Shown here: positions 28,301 to 36,806 of the stretch, one piece after another | Numbering within the stretch: position 1 is the first letter of the stretch | Layout of the letters: every line of letters begins with the position of its first letter | DNA from: Candidatus Woesearchaeota archaeon CG1_02_57_44 | GTDB taxonomy: Archaea > Nanobdellota > Nanobdellia > Woesearchaeales > CG1-02-57-44 | Length of the DNA stretch: 39,824 nucleotides | Direction of reading: 5' to 3' | Assembly (NCBI GenBank): GCA_001871415.1 | Contig: MNWW01000030.1 | Coordinates: forward strand, 1-39,824 | Notes under the pieces: generated by a model | The model's database searches: none | Seen by the model: the letters and a program-made list of their open reading frames with translations, nothing else | What the model was told of the DNA's origin: nothing | Position numbers and translations under genes: made by a program

Positions 28301-31300
28301 GAAGGAGCGCACCTCAAAGAAGATACGTGCGCTGCTCGACTCTCCCTGTGCGTTCTGCAGGAGCACCTCTCCATCGTAAAAGCCAGTAGGCCAGCTTGAG
28401 CCATCATCCCGCGTGATGTTGATGACACGCGAGCCATTGATATCAGTCGCAGAGATATTGATGTCATCAGGATACGAGAACTCCTGCGGCGTGAAGGTGC
28501 TGGGGTCAAAGGAGTGCAGGCGCACCTCGGTGATGGTCGTATTGAGCAGCTGATCCTGAGGCACAAAGCCATAGGCCGGGCTCCTGCTGGTCGTCAGACG
28601 CAGGCGCAAGGGGTCGGCGGAGCGCAGCGACCAGGCGTCTGCTCCCGCGCTGTCCACGAGCTGGGCCGCGGAGAAGAAAGCCACGGCATTGAACCATCCA
28701 AAGCCGGTCTCTGTGCCGTTCAGGTCGAGCACCACGTCATAGAATCCCGAGTCCCATGCTCCGGCAGTGGGAACGATGGTCAGGACGTACTGGGACTTGT
28801 TGAAGCCTGTCCCCCAGAAGTCGCTGGAGGCATTGACGACTATAGGCGTCACGCTGTATGATGAGGGGTCCAGCTCCTGCGGAGGCCAGCTCGTGAAGTC
28901 CATTATCTTCCTGACACTGACGCGCACATCCCCGCCCAGCGATTGCTTGGACTGCCAATTCCCCGCGTTCTTGATGTCCACAAAGAGGGTCACATTATCC
29001 CGCAGGTTAAAGGAATCCTTCCATTGCCACTGCTGGGACTGGGCGCTGTACTCTGTCGGCATGGACGAGGCGAACCACTGGCGGATCTCGAACATGGCCT
29101 CGCCGTAATCAACGGTTCCTGAGGAGTCGTCGACGCCCTTGAGCACGGCCTTGTAGCTGCCCGATTTCCACTGCCCGTCGGTGAGACGCGCCGGGTCCAG
29201 CACCACGCTCCCCGAGCCGCTGCTGACCGACGATGAGGACAGCCCGGTGGTATTGTAGCCCGCGTCAACCGGCGCGGAGAGCCACTCCCCGGGACTGCCC
29301 AGATAGAGCACACGATCGATGGTCACGGTCCCGGACATGCCGCCGGAACTGCCGGACCACCATCCCTGGCCGGGCTGATACATCTGGATGCTCAGGTTCA
29401 CGGTGTCGTTGGCCTTGTTTATCCACCTGTTGGGCCATGACGCGAAGAAGAAATTGCGCGCCTCGAAGGTACCGTCACCCTTGGCCACCGTGCCGTCAGT
29501 GCCGGTGACCGTGATGTAGCCATGGTAGGATCCTCCTTCCCAATCAGCAAGGGGCTTTACCGTGCACTTATAGCCGCCATTGTTGTCCGCGGAAGTGCAG
29601 GTGCTCGCGGTGAGATTCAGCGGCGTATCCTTGCCGTTCTGCTCATTGACCACGCGATCGACCGTGATGGTGGCGTTGGTTATGGCCTGCTGGGCAGAGC
29701 TCTGCTCCTGACCATACGAGAGACAGCCACGGTCCTTCTTTCCGCGCATCCCTCCGCCCATAGGATCCCCAAAGCCCGCGCCGCCCCCCTCGGAGAAATC
29801 TTCCTTGCGCCCGCTGCCCGAGCTGTGCGTGGCCTGCGTCACCTTGAGCTGGAAGTAGACCGTGTCGGACGTGCGGAACTGCCAGACGAAATTCGGGTTC
29901 TGCCCCAGGCCATCGACAGCCGCCGCGCACAGCTCATAGGGAGCGTAGATGAAGGTCGCCTTGGCCTTTGCCGAGCGATTATTGACATAGATCTCCGCAG
30001 TGTACAGACCGCCCCTGAGCGGAGTGTTGAGCGCTATCATCTGCTTGCTGCCATTGAAAGCCCAGCTGACATTGATATCGGACGCGTTGAGCTGGGGCCA
30101 CGCGCGCAGCGTGATGTTCTGCGCTGCCCCATCCTCATAGGTCAGGCGCGAGAGCTGCGCGTCGGTGATGTTGATGGTGCCGGTGTTGTTCTTCGCGCTC
30201 ACTTTCAGGTAGACCAGGTCGGTCGCCCCGAACTGATCCTGCTGCTCGCCGTCCTTGTTCGCGCTGTACGCGGTGGCCGTCTGGTCGGTCACGGTGATGA
30301 CGCGCTCCTGCTGCTGGAGCTCCGAGGACCAGTTGACAGCCACGGCAAGCGTGTAAGCCCCTGTCTGGTTGGGCGCGGTCAGGTTGAATGTATAGCATCC
30401 CGCAGCCCCGCACGTCGCATCCCAATACGGGACAGCGCCAGCTTTGGTCGTGCCCAGCTTGTTCTTGAGCGTGATGTTGACATCGCGGGTCACATTGAGG
30501 TTCACTATCATCGAACCATTGGCCCGGTAGACCGGCGTCAGCTGGAATGAGAGATTAGCATCAGCGAACCCCCTGTAGTCCTGCAGGAAACCTGAGTTGC
30601 TCGACGCCTTGGCCAAGGTGAACGACCAGGTGCGCACACGGAACGATCCCTGCCTGCGCACGGTCTCAGTGCCATAGACATCCACATCAGCTGCGTACGC
30701 TCCTGAGCTCCAGTCAGAATCCACAGTGAACTGATAGCTGCCGATGTATGCATTGGAGCTGTTCAGGATGGTGGTAGAGATATTGGCCAGGACCCTGCCG
30801 TCCGGATTCCGGATAGTGCCATTGAAAAGATACGCCCCGGATGCAGGCGATGTGCCATTGTAGGTGACCGCGACCTCGACCTTCCCCGCATCACCCACCG
30901 TGAAGAGCCCCTTGAGGTTGGCGCCCGTGCTGTCCCTCAGCCGCACGGCCACGTCAAAAGGCACCACCTTGATGAAGGTGGACGCAAGGAAGCTGTTGGC
31001 CTCCAGACGATACGCACCTGATGTCGCCGGGGCATTGACAGTAACCGTGCAGTATCCGTCAGCATCGGTCAGCGCGCTCTGCGTCTGGGAGCAATTGGAG
31101 AAGGCGCCCAAGACGGTGTCCTGCAGGTTGCGCATGGTCGCGTTGATGGATATATTGGCCACACCCACTACTGCTGTGCCACTGTCGCGGAGCGCCTGGA
31201 TAGTGGCGGTTATCGGCTGGCCCCCATAGTAGGAGGCCTTGTCCGGCACCAGTCGTAGCTCATCCACCTGCACAGACTCCACGATGAACGACTGCTGGTT

Positions 31301-31708
31301 CTGCCAGCGCGTGCCATTGTCATTGTAGGTCGTGATGACCAGATAGGATCCTGCTGATGATGGAGCGATTATCGCGGGACTGTTGGGCGCGGAATCCGCG
31401 TCATAGGAGATGAAGATGCCCTGACTGGAGATATTGAGCGTGGTGAGCGATTGCGTCTCTCCGCCTGTCGTGCTCACATTGATGGTGACATTACCGCTGC
31501 TGACCGCGTCAGGCGCTGACGGCGGCTGACCGGGCGCTGATTGCGTGGCCTGATAGACCGCGCCGTACGCGACCATGGTCTCGCCCGGACCAAAGACGGT
31601 CTTGGTCAGCCCGGAGCGCAGGTAGATGATATTGTCAGCGCTGACAGCGCTCACGCAGCACAAGAACAGCACTGCCCATAGGCCCCACCGATTATGCTCC
31701 GACCTCAT
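25391..31708 (-). CDS. Giant (~2105 aa) repetitive Ig-like surface protein
   Basis: MRSEHNRWGLWAVLFLCCVSAVSA signal peptide; many divergent beta-repeats with W-x-x-G-x-Y hallmarks; dense N-x-S/T sequons. TATA-like aaatctttaaatat at 31766-31779 favours ATG 31708 over the track start 31759. Confidence 0.92.
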   Translation of the reverse strand: MRSEHNRWGLWAVLFLCCVSAVSADNIIYLRSGLTKTVFGPGETMVAYGAVYQATQSAPGQPPSAPDAVSSGNVTINVSTTGGETQSLTTLNISSQGIFISYDADSAPNSPAIIAPSSAGSYLVITTYNDNGTRWQNQQSFIVESVQVDELRLVPDKASYYGGQPITATIQALRDSGTAVVGVANISINATMRNLQDTVLGAFSNCSQTQSALTDADGYCTVTVNAPATSGAYRLEANSFLASTFIKVVPFDVAVRLRDSTGANLKGLFTVGDAGKVEVAVTYNGTSPASGAYLFNGTIRNPDGRVLANISTTILNSSNAYIGSYQFTVDSDWSSGAYAADVDVYGTETVRRQGSFRVRTWSFTLAKASSNSGFLQDYRGFADANLSFQLTPVYRANGSMIVNLNVTRDVNITLKNKLGTTKAGAVPYWDATCGAAGCYTFNLTAPNQTGAYTLAVAVNWSSELQQQERVITVTDQTATAYSANKDGEQQDQFGATDLVYLKVSAKNNTGTINITDAQLSRLTYEDGAAQNITLRAWPQLNASDINVSWAFNGSKQMIALNTPLRGGLYTAEIYVNNRSAKAKATFIYAPYELCAAAVDGLGQNPNFVWQFRTSDTVYFQLKVTQATHSSGSGRKEDFSEGGGAGFGDPMGGGMRGKKDRGCLSYGQEQSSAQQAITNATITVDRVVNEQNGKDTPLNLTASTCTSADNNGGYKCTVKPLADWEGGSYHGYITVTGTDGTVAKGDGTFEARNFFFASWPNRWINKANDTVNLSIQMYQPGQGWWSGSSGGMSGTVTIDRVLYLGSPGEWLSAPVDAGYNTTGLSSSSVSSGSGSVVLDPARLTDGQWKSGSYKAVLKGVDDSSGTVDYGEAMFEIRQWFASSMPTEYSAQSQQWQWKDSFNLRDNVTLFVDIKNAGNWQSKQSLGGDVRVSVRKIMDFTSWPPQELDPSSYSVTPIVVNASSDFWGTGFNKSQYVLTIVPTAGAWDSGFYDVVLDLNGTETGFGWFNAVAFFSAAQLVDSAGADAWSLRSADPLRLRLTTSRSPAYGFVPQDQLLNTTITEVRLHSFDPSTFTPQEFSYPDDINISATDINGSRVINITRDDGSSWPTGFYDGEVLLQNAQGESSSARIFFEVRSFSVNMGWMFEQVGRTAIVGRNLTINDPAGPGTVLLGNYSIQAVQRNNWGMGQPDLITNFTPAGVFDGSKVQVNITPASLAGGKWPLGNNDITIIIRNDDTGDTSQAWLNFQVQSALVNVQTNTPGVTTAGNVSITVALSSAQDQIMLQSGVQANLSRIWSYDSRIGDVQFYVQGCSAQGNCQITDTANVTVVPPAGGWPEGWSSLQTMFSEVDDATSTFEASQWINFQVRQSYWGNMFPANSQFQGYYEPGVTENASLQVWLFDANGQEAAGEVTGVQIAAPDPSCFQDFCRSYADAYGWTITGSADANMSSGDYLVIVPDGQWVQGEYAVRLSVRNASTGGSGTIRGYFRTTDRTPPVVTIDFPLNASTVSLPVNGSLDINVSTDKKVMCGYFITNLNQTYYRFQPLWPQDDNPLFFHHRQPEICDDNMTLTVRCEDKDRNFQMRNIAFEVIGTTGNCTLLGGGAMPPMGDGGLSLQFEEPPEGPPMTYQNSTVTIRYHRDGPAENISGVTLRMDSGQEINFSEENVTQAHTFTGLSDGEHVIHGWLLDPDGVRFTDFPMYRNRTFVVNASGDAGSGAQPPVNISISYPTEGQSISSVDVNAVWNVTGNASQAQGVILRLDSDEQMNVSTNASGNQSFTASPGAHVLHAWLADSGWSPLGGVDQYGNVSFTVSIAGPVLPPPNISIAYPAEGAILSGQDNVTLIYNATGNLTLVSAVFLRVDAQAVRNSSVMNATFNLTSLADGAHVAVLWLGGEDAQPLQYPSAYTNVTFTVNLSGGQGQQSVNVTGEVRLEGNPMAGNISWRDTMVNADGNGTFRIQVEAQGVVELNVTYTNMSVVRARFTVDGQAPFLNVSLVPIDIVAAGVVNVTNPDTSFNHTAINLTVNSSLAFPVQADAIIFREAVVFGAAKSISLGADAITTEGLADTGGSASWYRGRINGTMASSWVNATQATVLAVSWENWFNASMGGP

Positions 31709-31946
31709 GATGCGAATGGGCAGACCCTGCCCTACCAAAATCAGTACTCTATTCCGCACTTAGTGATATTTAAAGATTTCGGTTATTCAAACACCGTCAA
31801 AATATTGTTTTACTGATGCTTATTGCTGTCTGGAAGGCATAGCATGCGCCAGACCATCCCCCCCAGCCCAGCGAAAGAACCCGTCTGGACAGCCACACCA
31901 CCAAAGCCAGTGCCCCGGGACACGCTAAACACGCTAAAAAAAGAGC

Positions 31947-32369
31947 CTAAAAGAGCCCCAGCACCTTGCCTCTCTTTTGCTGCGGGTATGTATCGCCCAT
32001 AGCCTTCTTGATGGTGGACTGATGCCATCCCTGCTCTATCAGATGGTCCACTATCTCCTGTGCAGGGTGCCCTGACGCCAGCGCCTTGCCGATCAGGACC
32101 TGCAGGCGCCTGACCGGCGCATCGACCTTGTGGCGCGCCATGTGCTTGTGGAAATCGTCCTTCCTGCGCGCTTTGGCATCACGCTCGGCCTCGCGGGATT
32201 CCCACTCAGGAGAAAGACGGAACAGACGCTCTGAGGTATCTATTTTCGGCGCGTTCTTCTGGCGCGCGAGCCAGTAGGCAGCGACGCCTGCCACGAGCGC
32301 GATGATGACCAAAACCACGAGAGGGAGCACAGGACTATTGTGGACGGGCTTGTTAATAAGGTTTGTCAT
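31947..32369 (-). CDS. Small membrane protein (140 aa): one TM plus charged tail with GH-x(4)-EI-x(2)-HL-x(3)-GWH motif
   Basis: MTNLINKPVHNSPVLPLVVLVIIALVAGVAAYWLARQ...RRLQVLIGKALASGHPAQEIVDHLIEQGWHQSTIKKAM. Track ORF start at 32420 is upstream of the likely promoter. Confidence 0.8.
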   Translation of the reverse strand: MTNLINKPVHNSPVLPLVVLVIIALVAGVAAYWLARQKNAPKIDTSERLFRLSPEWESREAERDAKARRKDDFHKHMARHKVDAPVRRLQVLIGKALASGHPAQEIVDHLIEQGWHQSTIKKAMGDTYPQQKRGKVLGLF

Positions 32370-32397
32370 ATATAAATGGGTCTGACGGGCAGGCCCA

Positions 32398-32413
32398 CAA
32401 AGCTTTATATTGC
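32398..32413. promoter_or_regulatory. Shared bidirectional archaeal TATA region (AAAGCTTTATATT) between nmd3 and the divergent TM protein
   Basis: Overlapping CTTTATATT (+) and AATATAAAG (-) placed ~25-40 nt from both start codons. Confidence 0.55.
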
Positions 32414-32434
32414 CACCCACGCACGCGTATTACT

Positions 32435-33376
32435 ATGAAATGTCCCATCTGCGGCAGGCTCTCACGCGGGCTCTGCGACGCGTGCCAGCAAAAAGAGGAC
32501 AGCGCAGGCACTCCTGGCAAGAGAAAGGACAAGAAAGGAGGAAAGAAGCAGAGCCGCAAGCCAGTCGAATCGCTCGCTGAGGCCATGCAGCAGGCGTCTG
32601 CAGGGGCTGGCACACCAGAAGACCAAGCGGCTGGCACTGCTGCGGCGATGCGCCAGCCGCGCATCAGGCAATGCACGCGCTGCGGCACATGCTTCCGGGG
32701 CGCGCACAAGGTGAAGAGTCCCGGGCCATCACCGGTCAGGTTCGTCTGCCCGACGTGCTCGCGGCAGACAGGACAGTATTTCGAGGCCATACTGCAGCTA
32801 CGCGGAGACTGGGAAGACGCGGCCAATGAAGCAAGGACACAAGTGCATGTCGCGAAGCAAGTAATGCCCCGCGGCGGCGGCGTAGACCTCTATACGGATG
32901 ACACGTCAAAGACGCGAGCTGTCGCAAAGCGCCTCGCAAAGAAATTTGGAGGCAATGTGGTCGAGACCGCGAAGCTGCACACGCAGGACCATCTCAGCAG
33001 CAAGAAGCTCTATCGCATGACCTTCCTCATCACGGTCCCCCCATTCCACAGCGGTGATATCGTCGCGCTCTCTGATGTCAAAGACAAGGCCCGCGAACCT
33101 ATCATCATCACCAAAGTGGATAAGCACGTGCATGGCACAGGGATCGCCACCGGCAGGCACTACAAAGTGAATCCTGATGAAGCGAAAGAAGGCTTGCCCA
33201 TCGTCAAGACACAGGTCAGCATATCCTCGCCGCGGCTGGAGGTATTGCACCCTGAATCTTACTCCAGCGTCGAGCCAGTGATGCGCGAGGGACAGGAGAT
33301 TGCGATAGTGAAGGACCGGATACGGGTCGTCGTGCATCGTGGCGTGGTCTACGCGGTGCCACGCGACCAGCGATAG
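32435..33376 (+). CDS. nmd3: NMD3-family protein
   Basis: N-terminal MKCPICGRLSRGLCDAC and CTRCGTCFRGAH/CPTCSRQTG zinc-binding pairs; YFEAILQLRG; DLYTDDTSKTRAVAKRLAKKFGGNVVETAKLHTQDHLSSKKLYRMTFLITVPPF. Confidence 0.93.
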   Translation: MKCPICGRLSRGLCDACQQKEDSAGTPGKRKDKKGGKKQSRKPVESLAEAMQQASAGAGTPEDQAAGTAAAMRQPRIRQCTRCGTCFRGAHKVKSPGPSPVRFVCPTCSRQTGQYFEAILQLRGDWEDAANEARTQVHVAKQVMPRGGGVDLYTDDTSKTRAVAKRLAKKFGGNVVETAKLHTQDHLSSKKLYRMTFLITVPPFHSGDIVALSDVKDKAREPIIITKVDKHVHGTGIATGRHYKVNPDEAKEGLPIVKTQVSISSPRLEVLHPESYSSVEPVMREGQEIAIVKDRIRVVVHRGVVYAVPRDQR

Positions 33377-33406
33377 TCGGCTACCTGATTGCACGGGGAT
33401 GATGAT

Positions 33407-33841
33407 TCATATAGTGAGCAGATTCAGTCCGACACCGTCATTGTATGTCCTCGTGAACGCCGCGTCAATCGGCTTGAGCACTATCTCACACGTCGCGCCG
33501 ACCCTGGCTTCGTTAAGATGCCCGCCGAATGCGCGCATCTCCTTGTCCGTGACCACGATGTGCGCGTGCACGTGGCCGCCCTTGAATCCGGTCACCATGC
33601 CTGAGCAGGACGCTATCTCCAGCGGCGCCTCCAGCTGCTTGCTCGTGTATTTTTTCTCTTCGACGTCATAATGGCCAAGGTCTATCCAATCCACGGCGCC
33701 GATGGCCGTGAAATAGCCTGCCTTAATCTTTTCCATATGCAGGATGCGCTGGACACTGTCGATAAGATTGTCTCCCTTGCTGAGCCTTATCACCAGGATA
33801 GAACCTGGATCCTCCATCTCTATCTTGAAGCGTTTGTACAT
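33407..33841 (-). CDS. PPC (DUF296) domain protein, predicted DNA-binding
   Basis: GDNLIDSVQRILHMEKIKAGYFTAIGAVDWIDLGHYD...EIASCSGMVTGFKGGHVHAHIVVTDKEMRAFGGHLNEARVGATCEIVL. Confidence 0.92.
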   Translation of the reverse strand: MYKRFKIEMEDPGSILVIRLSKGDNLIDSVQRILHMEKIKAGYFTAIGAVDWIDLGHYDVEEKKYTSKQLEAPLEIASCSGMVTGFKGGHVHAHIVVTDKEMRAFGGHLNEARVGATCEIVLKPIDAAFTRTYNDGVGLNLLTI

Positions 33842-33990
33842 GATGATACCCCCTGCACGCGCCTTGCTGCTGGCTTTCGCACGCGACGCGCCACAATGGT
33901 GGTCTGCCGCGCACGCTTAATTAGTTTGCGGCCGTGATGACACAAGCACCTATCATGCGTAGGGGGATGGTCACCGTCTCTGGCCGCAGG

Positions 33991-34992
33991 TCATGCAGTC
34001 CTATAGGACCTTGCACCCAACACCTTCGCTAGTCTCTGGTCAGCGTCACGCGTCAGGCCCCAGTCGTCGTGGCCATTCTTGAACTCGTAGACAGCCATGA
34101 CATCGCGGACGATGCCTTTGCCGAGAATCTCAAGCCAGGAAGTGAAGGGCGCATCACCCTGCCCGATGGGCAGTCCCTCATCCGCTTTCGTCGGACCGGA
34201 CGCATCGCTGATGTGGATGATGCCCAGGCGAGGAGCGATCACCTGCAGGACACATCCTGCCCAGCACTCAGGATAGCGCGACATGGTCGGGGTCAGGTAA
34301 GAACGGGGGGCAGACGGATGCCTGGCGCACCTGCGCATCTCCCCGGTCCTCGCATGCTCGTACATACGGAAGTGCGCCAGGTCTATATTGAGCAGGACGT
34401 CTCCCGGGGAGTCGAGCATGTCCCGCGGGTCAAGGTCCAGCACGCCCTGCATGCCGCCATGGTCAGGCGGATTATTCTCGCGGACGATGCTCGCCGGGAC
34501 ACCATACCTGGACGCGCAATAAGAGGCTGCGGACACAAGGTCGCCCAGCGCCTTCCTTGCGCGCATGCCTCTTCGGGCACGCATACTGCCCGGGTCCTGC
34601 CCCTCCTGCATCAGGCCCAGCAGATGGATATTAAAGTAGAGTTGGGTCGCGCCGATGGCCTGCGCCACCATCCCGCCCTCGTCCATGGAGTCGAGTATCA
34701 GGCCTTCGACATACACCCCCTCGGGCGATCCCAGATCGTAGCGCAACGCGTCGATGGTGTCAAGCCTGTCGGGCAGCGGCATATGGACACACAGGTGCGT
34801 GATGTCCGGTTTGCCGACCGTGGCCCAGGAACTGACCACGGCCTTCGCGCGCTCTTCGGCTGGGAACTGATAGAGGGATTCAAGCGCGTGCAGCTCCAGG
34901 CCGCTGAAGCCAAGCTGGCCCGCCAAGGTCAGCGCAGGGATAAGCTGACTGTACACCGCGGCACACTTGACACTGCGGATGAAATCCGACAT
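33991..34992 (-). CDS. Sugar phosphate isomerase/epimerase or AP endonuclease family-2-like TIM barrel protein
   Basis: GFSGLELHALESL; THLCVHMPLPD; NIDLAHFRMYEH; LGIIHISDASGPTKADEGLPIGQGDAPFTSWLEIL; MAVYEFKNGH. Start 34992 chosen because the track ORF extends across the divergent rtcA promoter. Confidence 0.83.
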   Translation of the reverse strand: MSDFIRSVKCAAVYSQLIPALTLAGQLGFSGLELHALESLYQFPAEERAKAVVSSWATVGKPDITHLCVHMPLPDRLDTIDALRYDLGSPEGVYVEGLILDSMDEGGMVAQAIGATQLYFNIHLLGLMQEGQDPGSMRARRGMRARKALGDLVSAASYCASRYGVPASIVRENNPPDHGGMQGVLDLDPRDMLDSPGDVLLNIDLAHFRMYEHARTGEMRRCARHPSAPRSYLTPTMSRYPECWAGCVLQVIAPRLGIIHISDASGPTKADEGLPIGQGDAPFTSWLEILGKGIVRDVMAVYEFKNGHDDWGLTRDADQRLAKVLGARSYRTA

Positions 34993-35065
34993 GAGCGTGG
35001 GATACCAGGTTACTTCAAAAAATCGACGGGAAAGATTATTATGCTGGGTGGTGATAGTATGCTGT

Positions 35066-36145
35066 ATGCTCACGCTCGATGGCAGCAGGTACGAGGGCGG
35101 CGGCCAGATGCTGCGCACGGCCATGGCGCTCTCCTGCCTCACGGGCAAGGATTTCCGGATGATGAATATACGGGCGGGCAGGAACAAGCCAGGCCTGAAG
35201 ATGCAGCATGTCACGGCAGGCAAACTGCTGATGAAACTCTGCGACGCGAAATGCGCCGGGTTCTTTGAGGGCAGCATGGAGATAGAATTCTTCCCGGGCA
35301 AGCCCGTCGGCGGCGTCGTTGCTGTGGACATCGGCACCGCGGGGTCGGTGACGCTCCTCTTGCAGTCCGTGCTGCTGCCCTGCTGCTTCGCGGAAAAGCG
35401 TACGATACTACGGATAACCGGTGGCACCGATGTCGCCTGGAGCATGAGCAATGATTATTTTGCTCATGTGGTGCTACCGTACTATCGGCAATATGCGGAC
35501 ATCGAGTATTCGGTCGAGCGCAGAGGATTCTATCCTGTGGGCGGCGGACAGGTGAGCATCAAGATTGTGCCCAAGCACGGACTGCATGAGTTCGGCAGTG
35601 TCGATGCGCTGCGGGCCCACCTGCAACCACTGCTGGTGGTGGAACGGGGCAGGCTGTTCTCCATCAAGCTGATGGCATCCGCGTCGTCGGACCTTGCGGC
35701 GCACAAGGTCGCTGAGCAGCAGGCGGAAGCAGCGCGCATACGGCTCGTCAGCAAAAGCACAGTTGACGTGCGTCATTCCTACGGCCCCACGGACTGCCCC
35801 GGCAGCGTGCTCTTTGGCATGGCATTGTTCTCTGCAGCAGCTGATGAGCCGCGCGAGCCTGTCCGGACAGGAGTCGATGTCCTTGGCGATGGACTGCATC
35901 CTGAAGAGGTCGGCAAGAAAGTAGCAGAGCTCCTGCTGGGGGTCATCGACTCTGGGACGCTCGATCCGCACATCGGCGATAATCTCGTGCCGCTGGTCGG
36001 GCTTGCTGGTGGGCAGGTGCGTTGTCCTGTGACGTCGCATGCCAAAGCGAACGCGCACGTGTGCGAGCAGTTCCTAGGCGGGAAATTCAATCTCTCGGAC
36101 GGGATAGCATATGAGGCTCCTACCGGAAGCGTGGATGAAGCATGA
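35066..36145 (+). CDS. rtcA: RNA 3'-terminal phosphate cyclase
   Basis: LDGSRYEGGGQMLRTAMALSCLTGKDFRMMNIRAGRNKPGLKMQHVTA; RRGFYPVGGGQV; HIGDNLVPLVGLAGG. Confidence 0.96.
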   Translation: MLTLDGSRYEGGGQMLRTAMALSCLTGKDFRMMNIRAGRNKPGLKMQHVTAGKLLMKLCDAKCAGFFEGSMEIEFFPGKPVGGVVAVDIGTAGSVTLLLQSVLLPCCFAEKRTILRITGGTDVAWSMSNDYFAHVVLPYYRQYADIEYSVERRGFYPVGGGQVSIKIVPKHGLHEFGSVDALRAHLQPLLVVERGRLFSIKLMASASSDLAAHKVAEQQAEAARIRLVSKSTVDVRHSYGPTDCPGSVLFGMALFSAAADEPREPVRTGVDVLGDGLHPEEVGKKVAELLLGVIDSGTLDPHIGDNLVPLVGLAGGQVRCPVTSHAKANAHVCEQFLGGKFNLSDGIAYEAPTGSVDEA

Positions 36146-36306
36146 GCATCCGCGTGGATATGCGAGGGAAGTGGCTGTCGCTCGCGCTGATACTGCTGGA
36201 CGGGGCGCTGCTCTTGTATGGCTTCATGTTCGGCGGGCTTCTGTTCATTGTGGTCGGGCTCGCGCTCGCGTGGGTGCTCGGGAGGATGTGGAAGGGCAAG
36301 CAGTGA
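36142..36306 (+). CDS. Small hydrophobic membrane protein (54 aa)
   Basis: ATGA overlap with the rtcA stop; reads MSIRVDMRGKWLSLALILLDGALLLYGFMFGGLLFIVVGLALAWVLGRMWKGKQ*. Confidence 0.68.
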   Translation: MSIRVDMRGKWLSLALILLDGALLLYGFMFGGLLFIVVGLALAWVLGRMWKGKQ

Positions 36307-36404
36307 AAGCTGTTGTCCGCCACACGCTCATCCTTGGTCCGCCCGCTTTCTCGCTTCACTGGTCTTTGGATGGGATGGCGCCTTGAGCCCATACTACTTC
36401 CTTT

Positions 36405-36674
36405 CTATCGCCACTCCAGCAGTGTCGTCTGCACGCCTTGCTGGCGCGGGGGAAGTGGTATGAGGAGGAGCGACGCTCGCTTCGCCGCGAAGTCCGCCGC
36501 GCGCAGGCACAGGTGCAATGAGCGCTTGCGACGCTTCCTCACCACGTCCATGCGCACCCAGCCATGCCGGGTCAGGACGTGCAGGATGATCGCGACACGC
36601 TCCAGACGATGATTAAAGTCCTGCCTGAAGCGCATGCGGTCGTTGGGAAGACTATAGGTCAGACAGATGACCAT
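36405..36674 (-). CDS. Hypothetical basic protein (89 aa)
   Basis: TGATG stop-start overlap with the preceding small ORF; Arg/Lys-rich, weak support otherwise. Confidence 0.4.
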   Translation of the reverse strand: MVICLTYSLPNDRMRFRQDFNHRLERVAIILHVLTRHGWVRMDVVRKRRKRSLHLCLRAADFAAKRASLLLIPLPPRQQGVQTTLLEWR

Positions 36675-36802
36675 CAGGACTCACCCATGCATGATAAGAG
36701 AAGCCTGAGGGGGAGCAGGATGACCGCGAGAAATGCCACCTTGAAGCACTGCATAGTCAGACTGCCGGAGAGCCGTGCCGGGTCAGGATATAGCATGGCC
36801 AT
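36674..36802 (-). CDS. Putative small ORF with hydrophobic segment (42 aa)
   Basis: MAMLYPDPARLSGSLTMQCFKVAFLAVILLPLRLLLSCMGES*; starts 4 nt after the preceding stop and overlaps the next ORF (TGATG). Confidence 0.4.
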   Translation of the reverse strand: MAMLYPDPARLSGSLTMQCFKVAFLAVILLPLRLLLSCMGES

Positions 36803-36806
36803 GGTG

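Noticed and set aside
29522-30550. 342-aa plus-strand ORF
   Set aside because: Antisense to the same giant surface protein; no domain, start context or promoter.
34069-35268. 399-aa plus-strand ORF
   Set aside because: Antisense to the TIM-barrel gene and crossing the rtcA promoter/start; low-plausibility protein.
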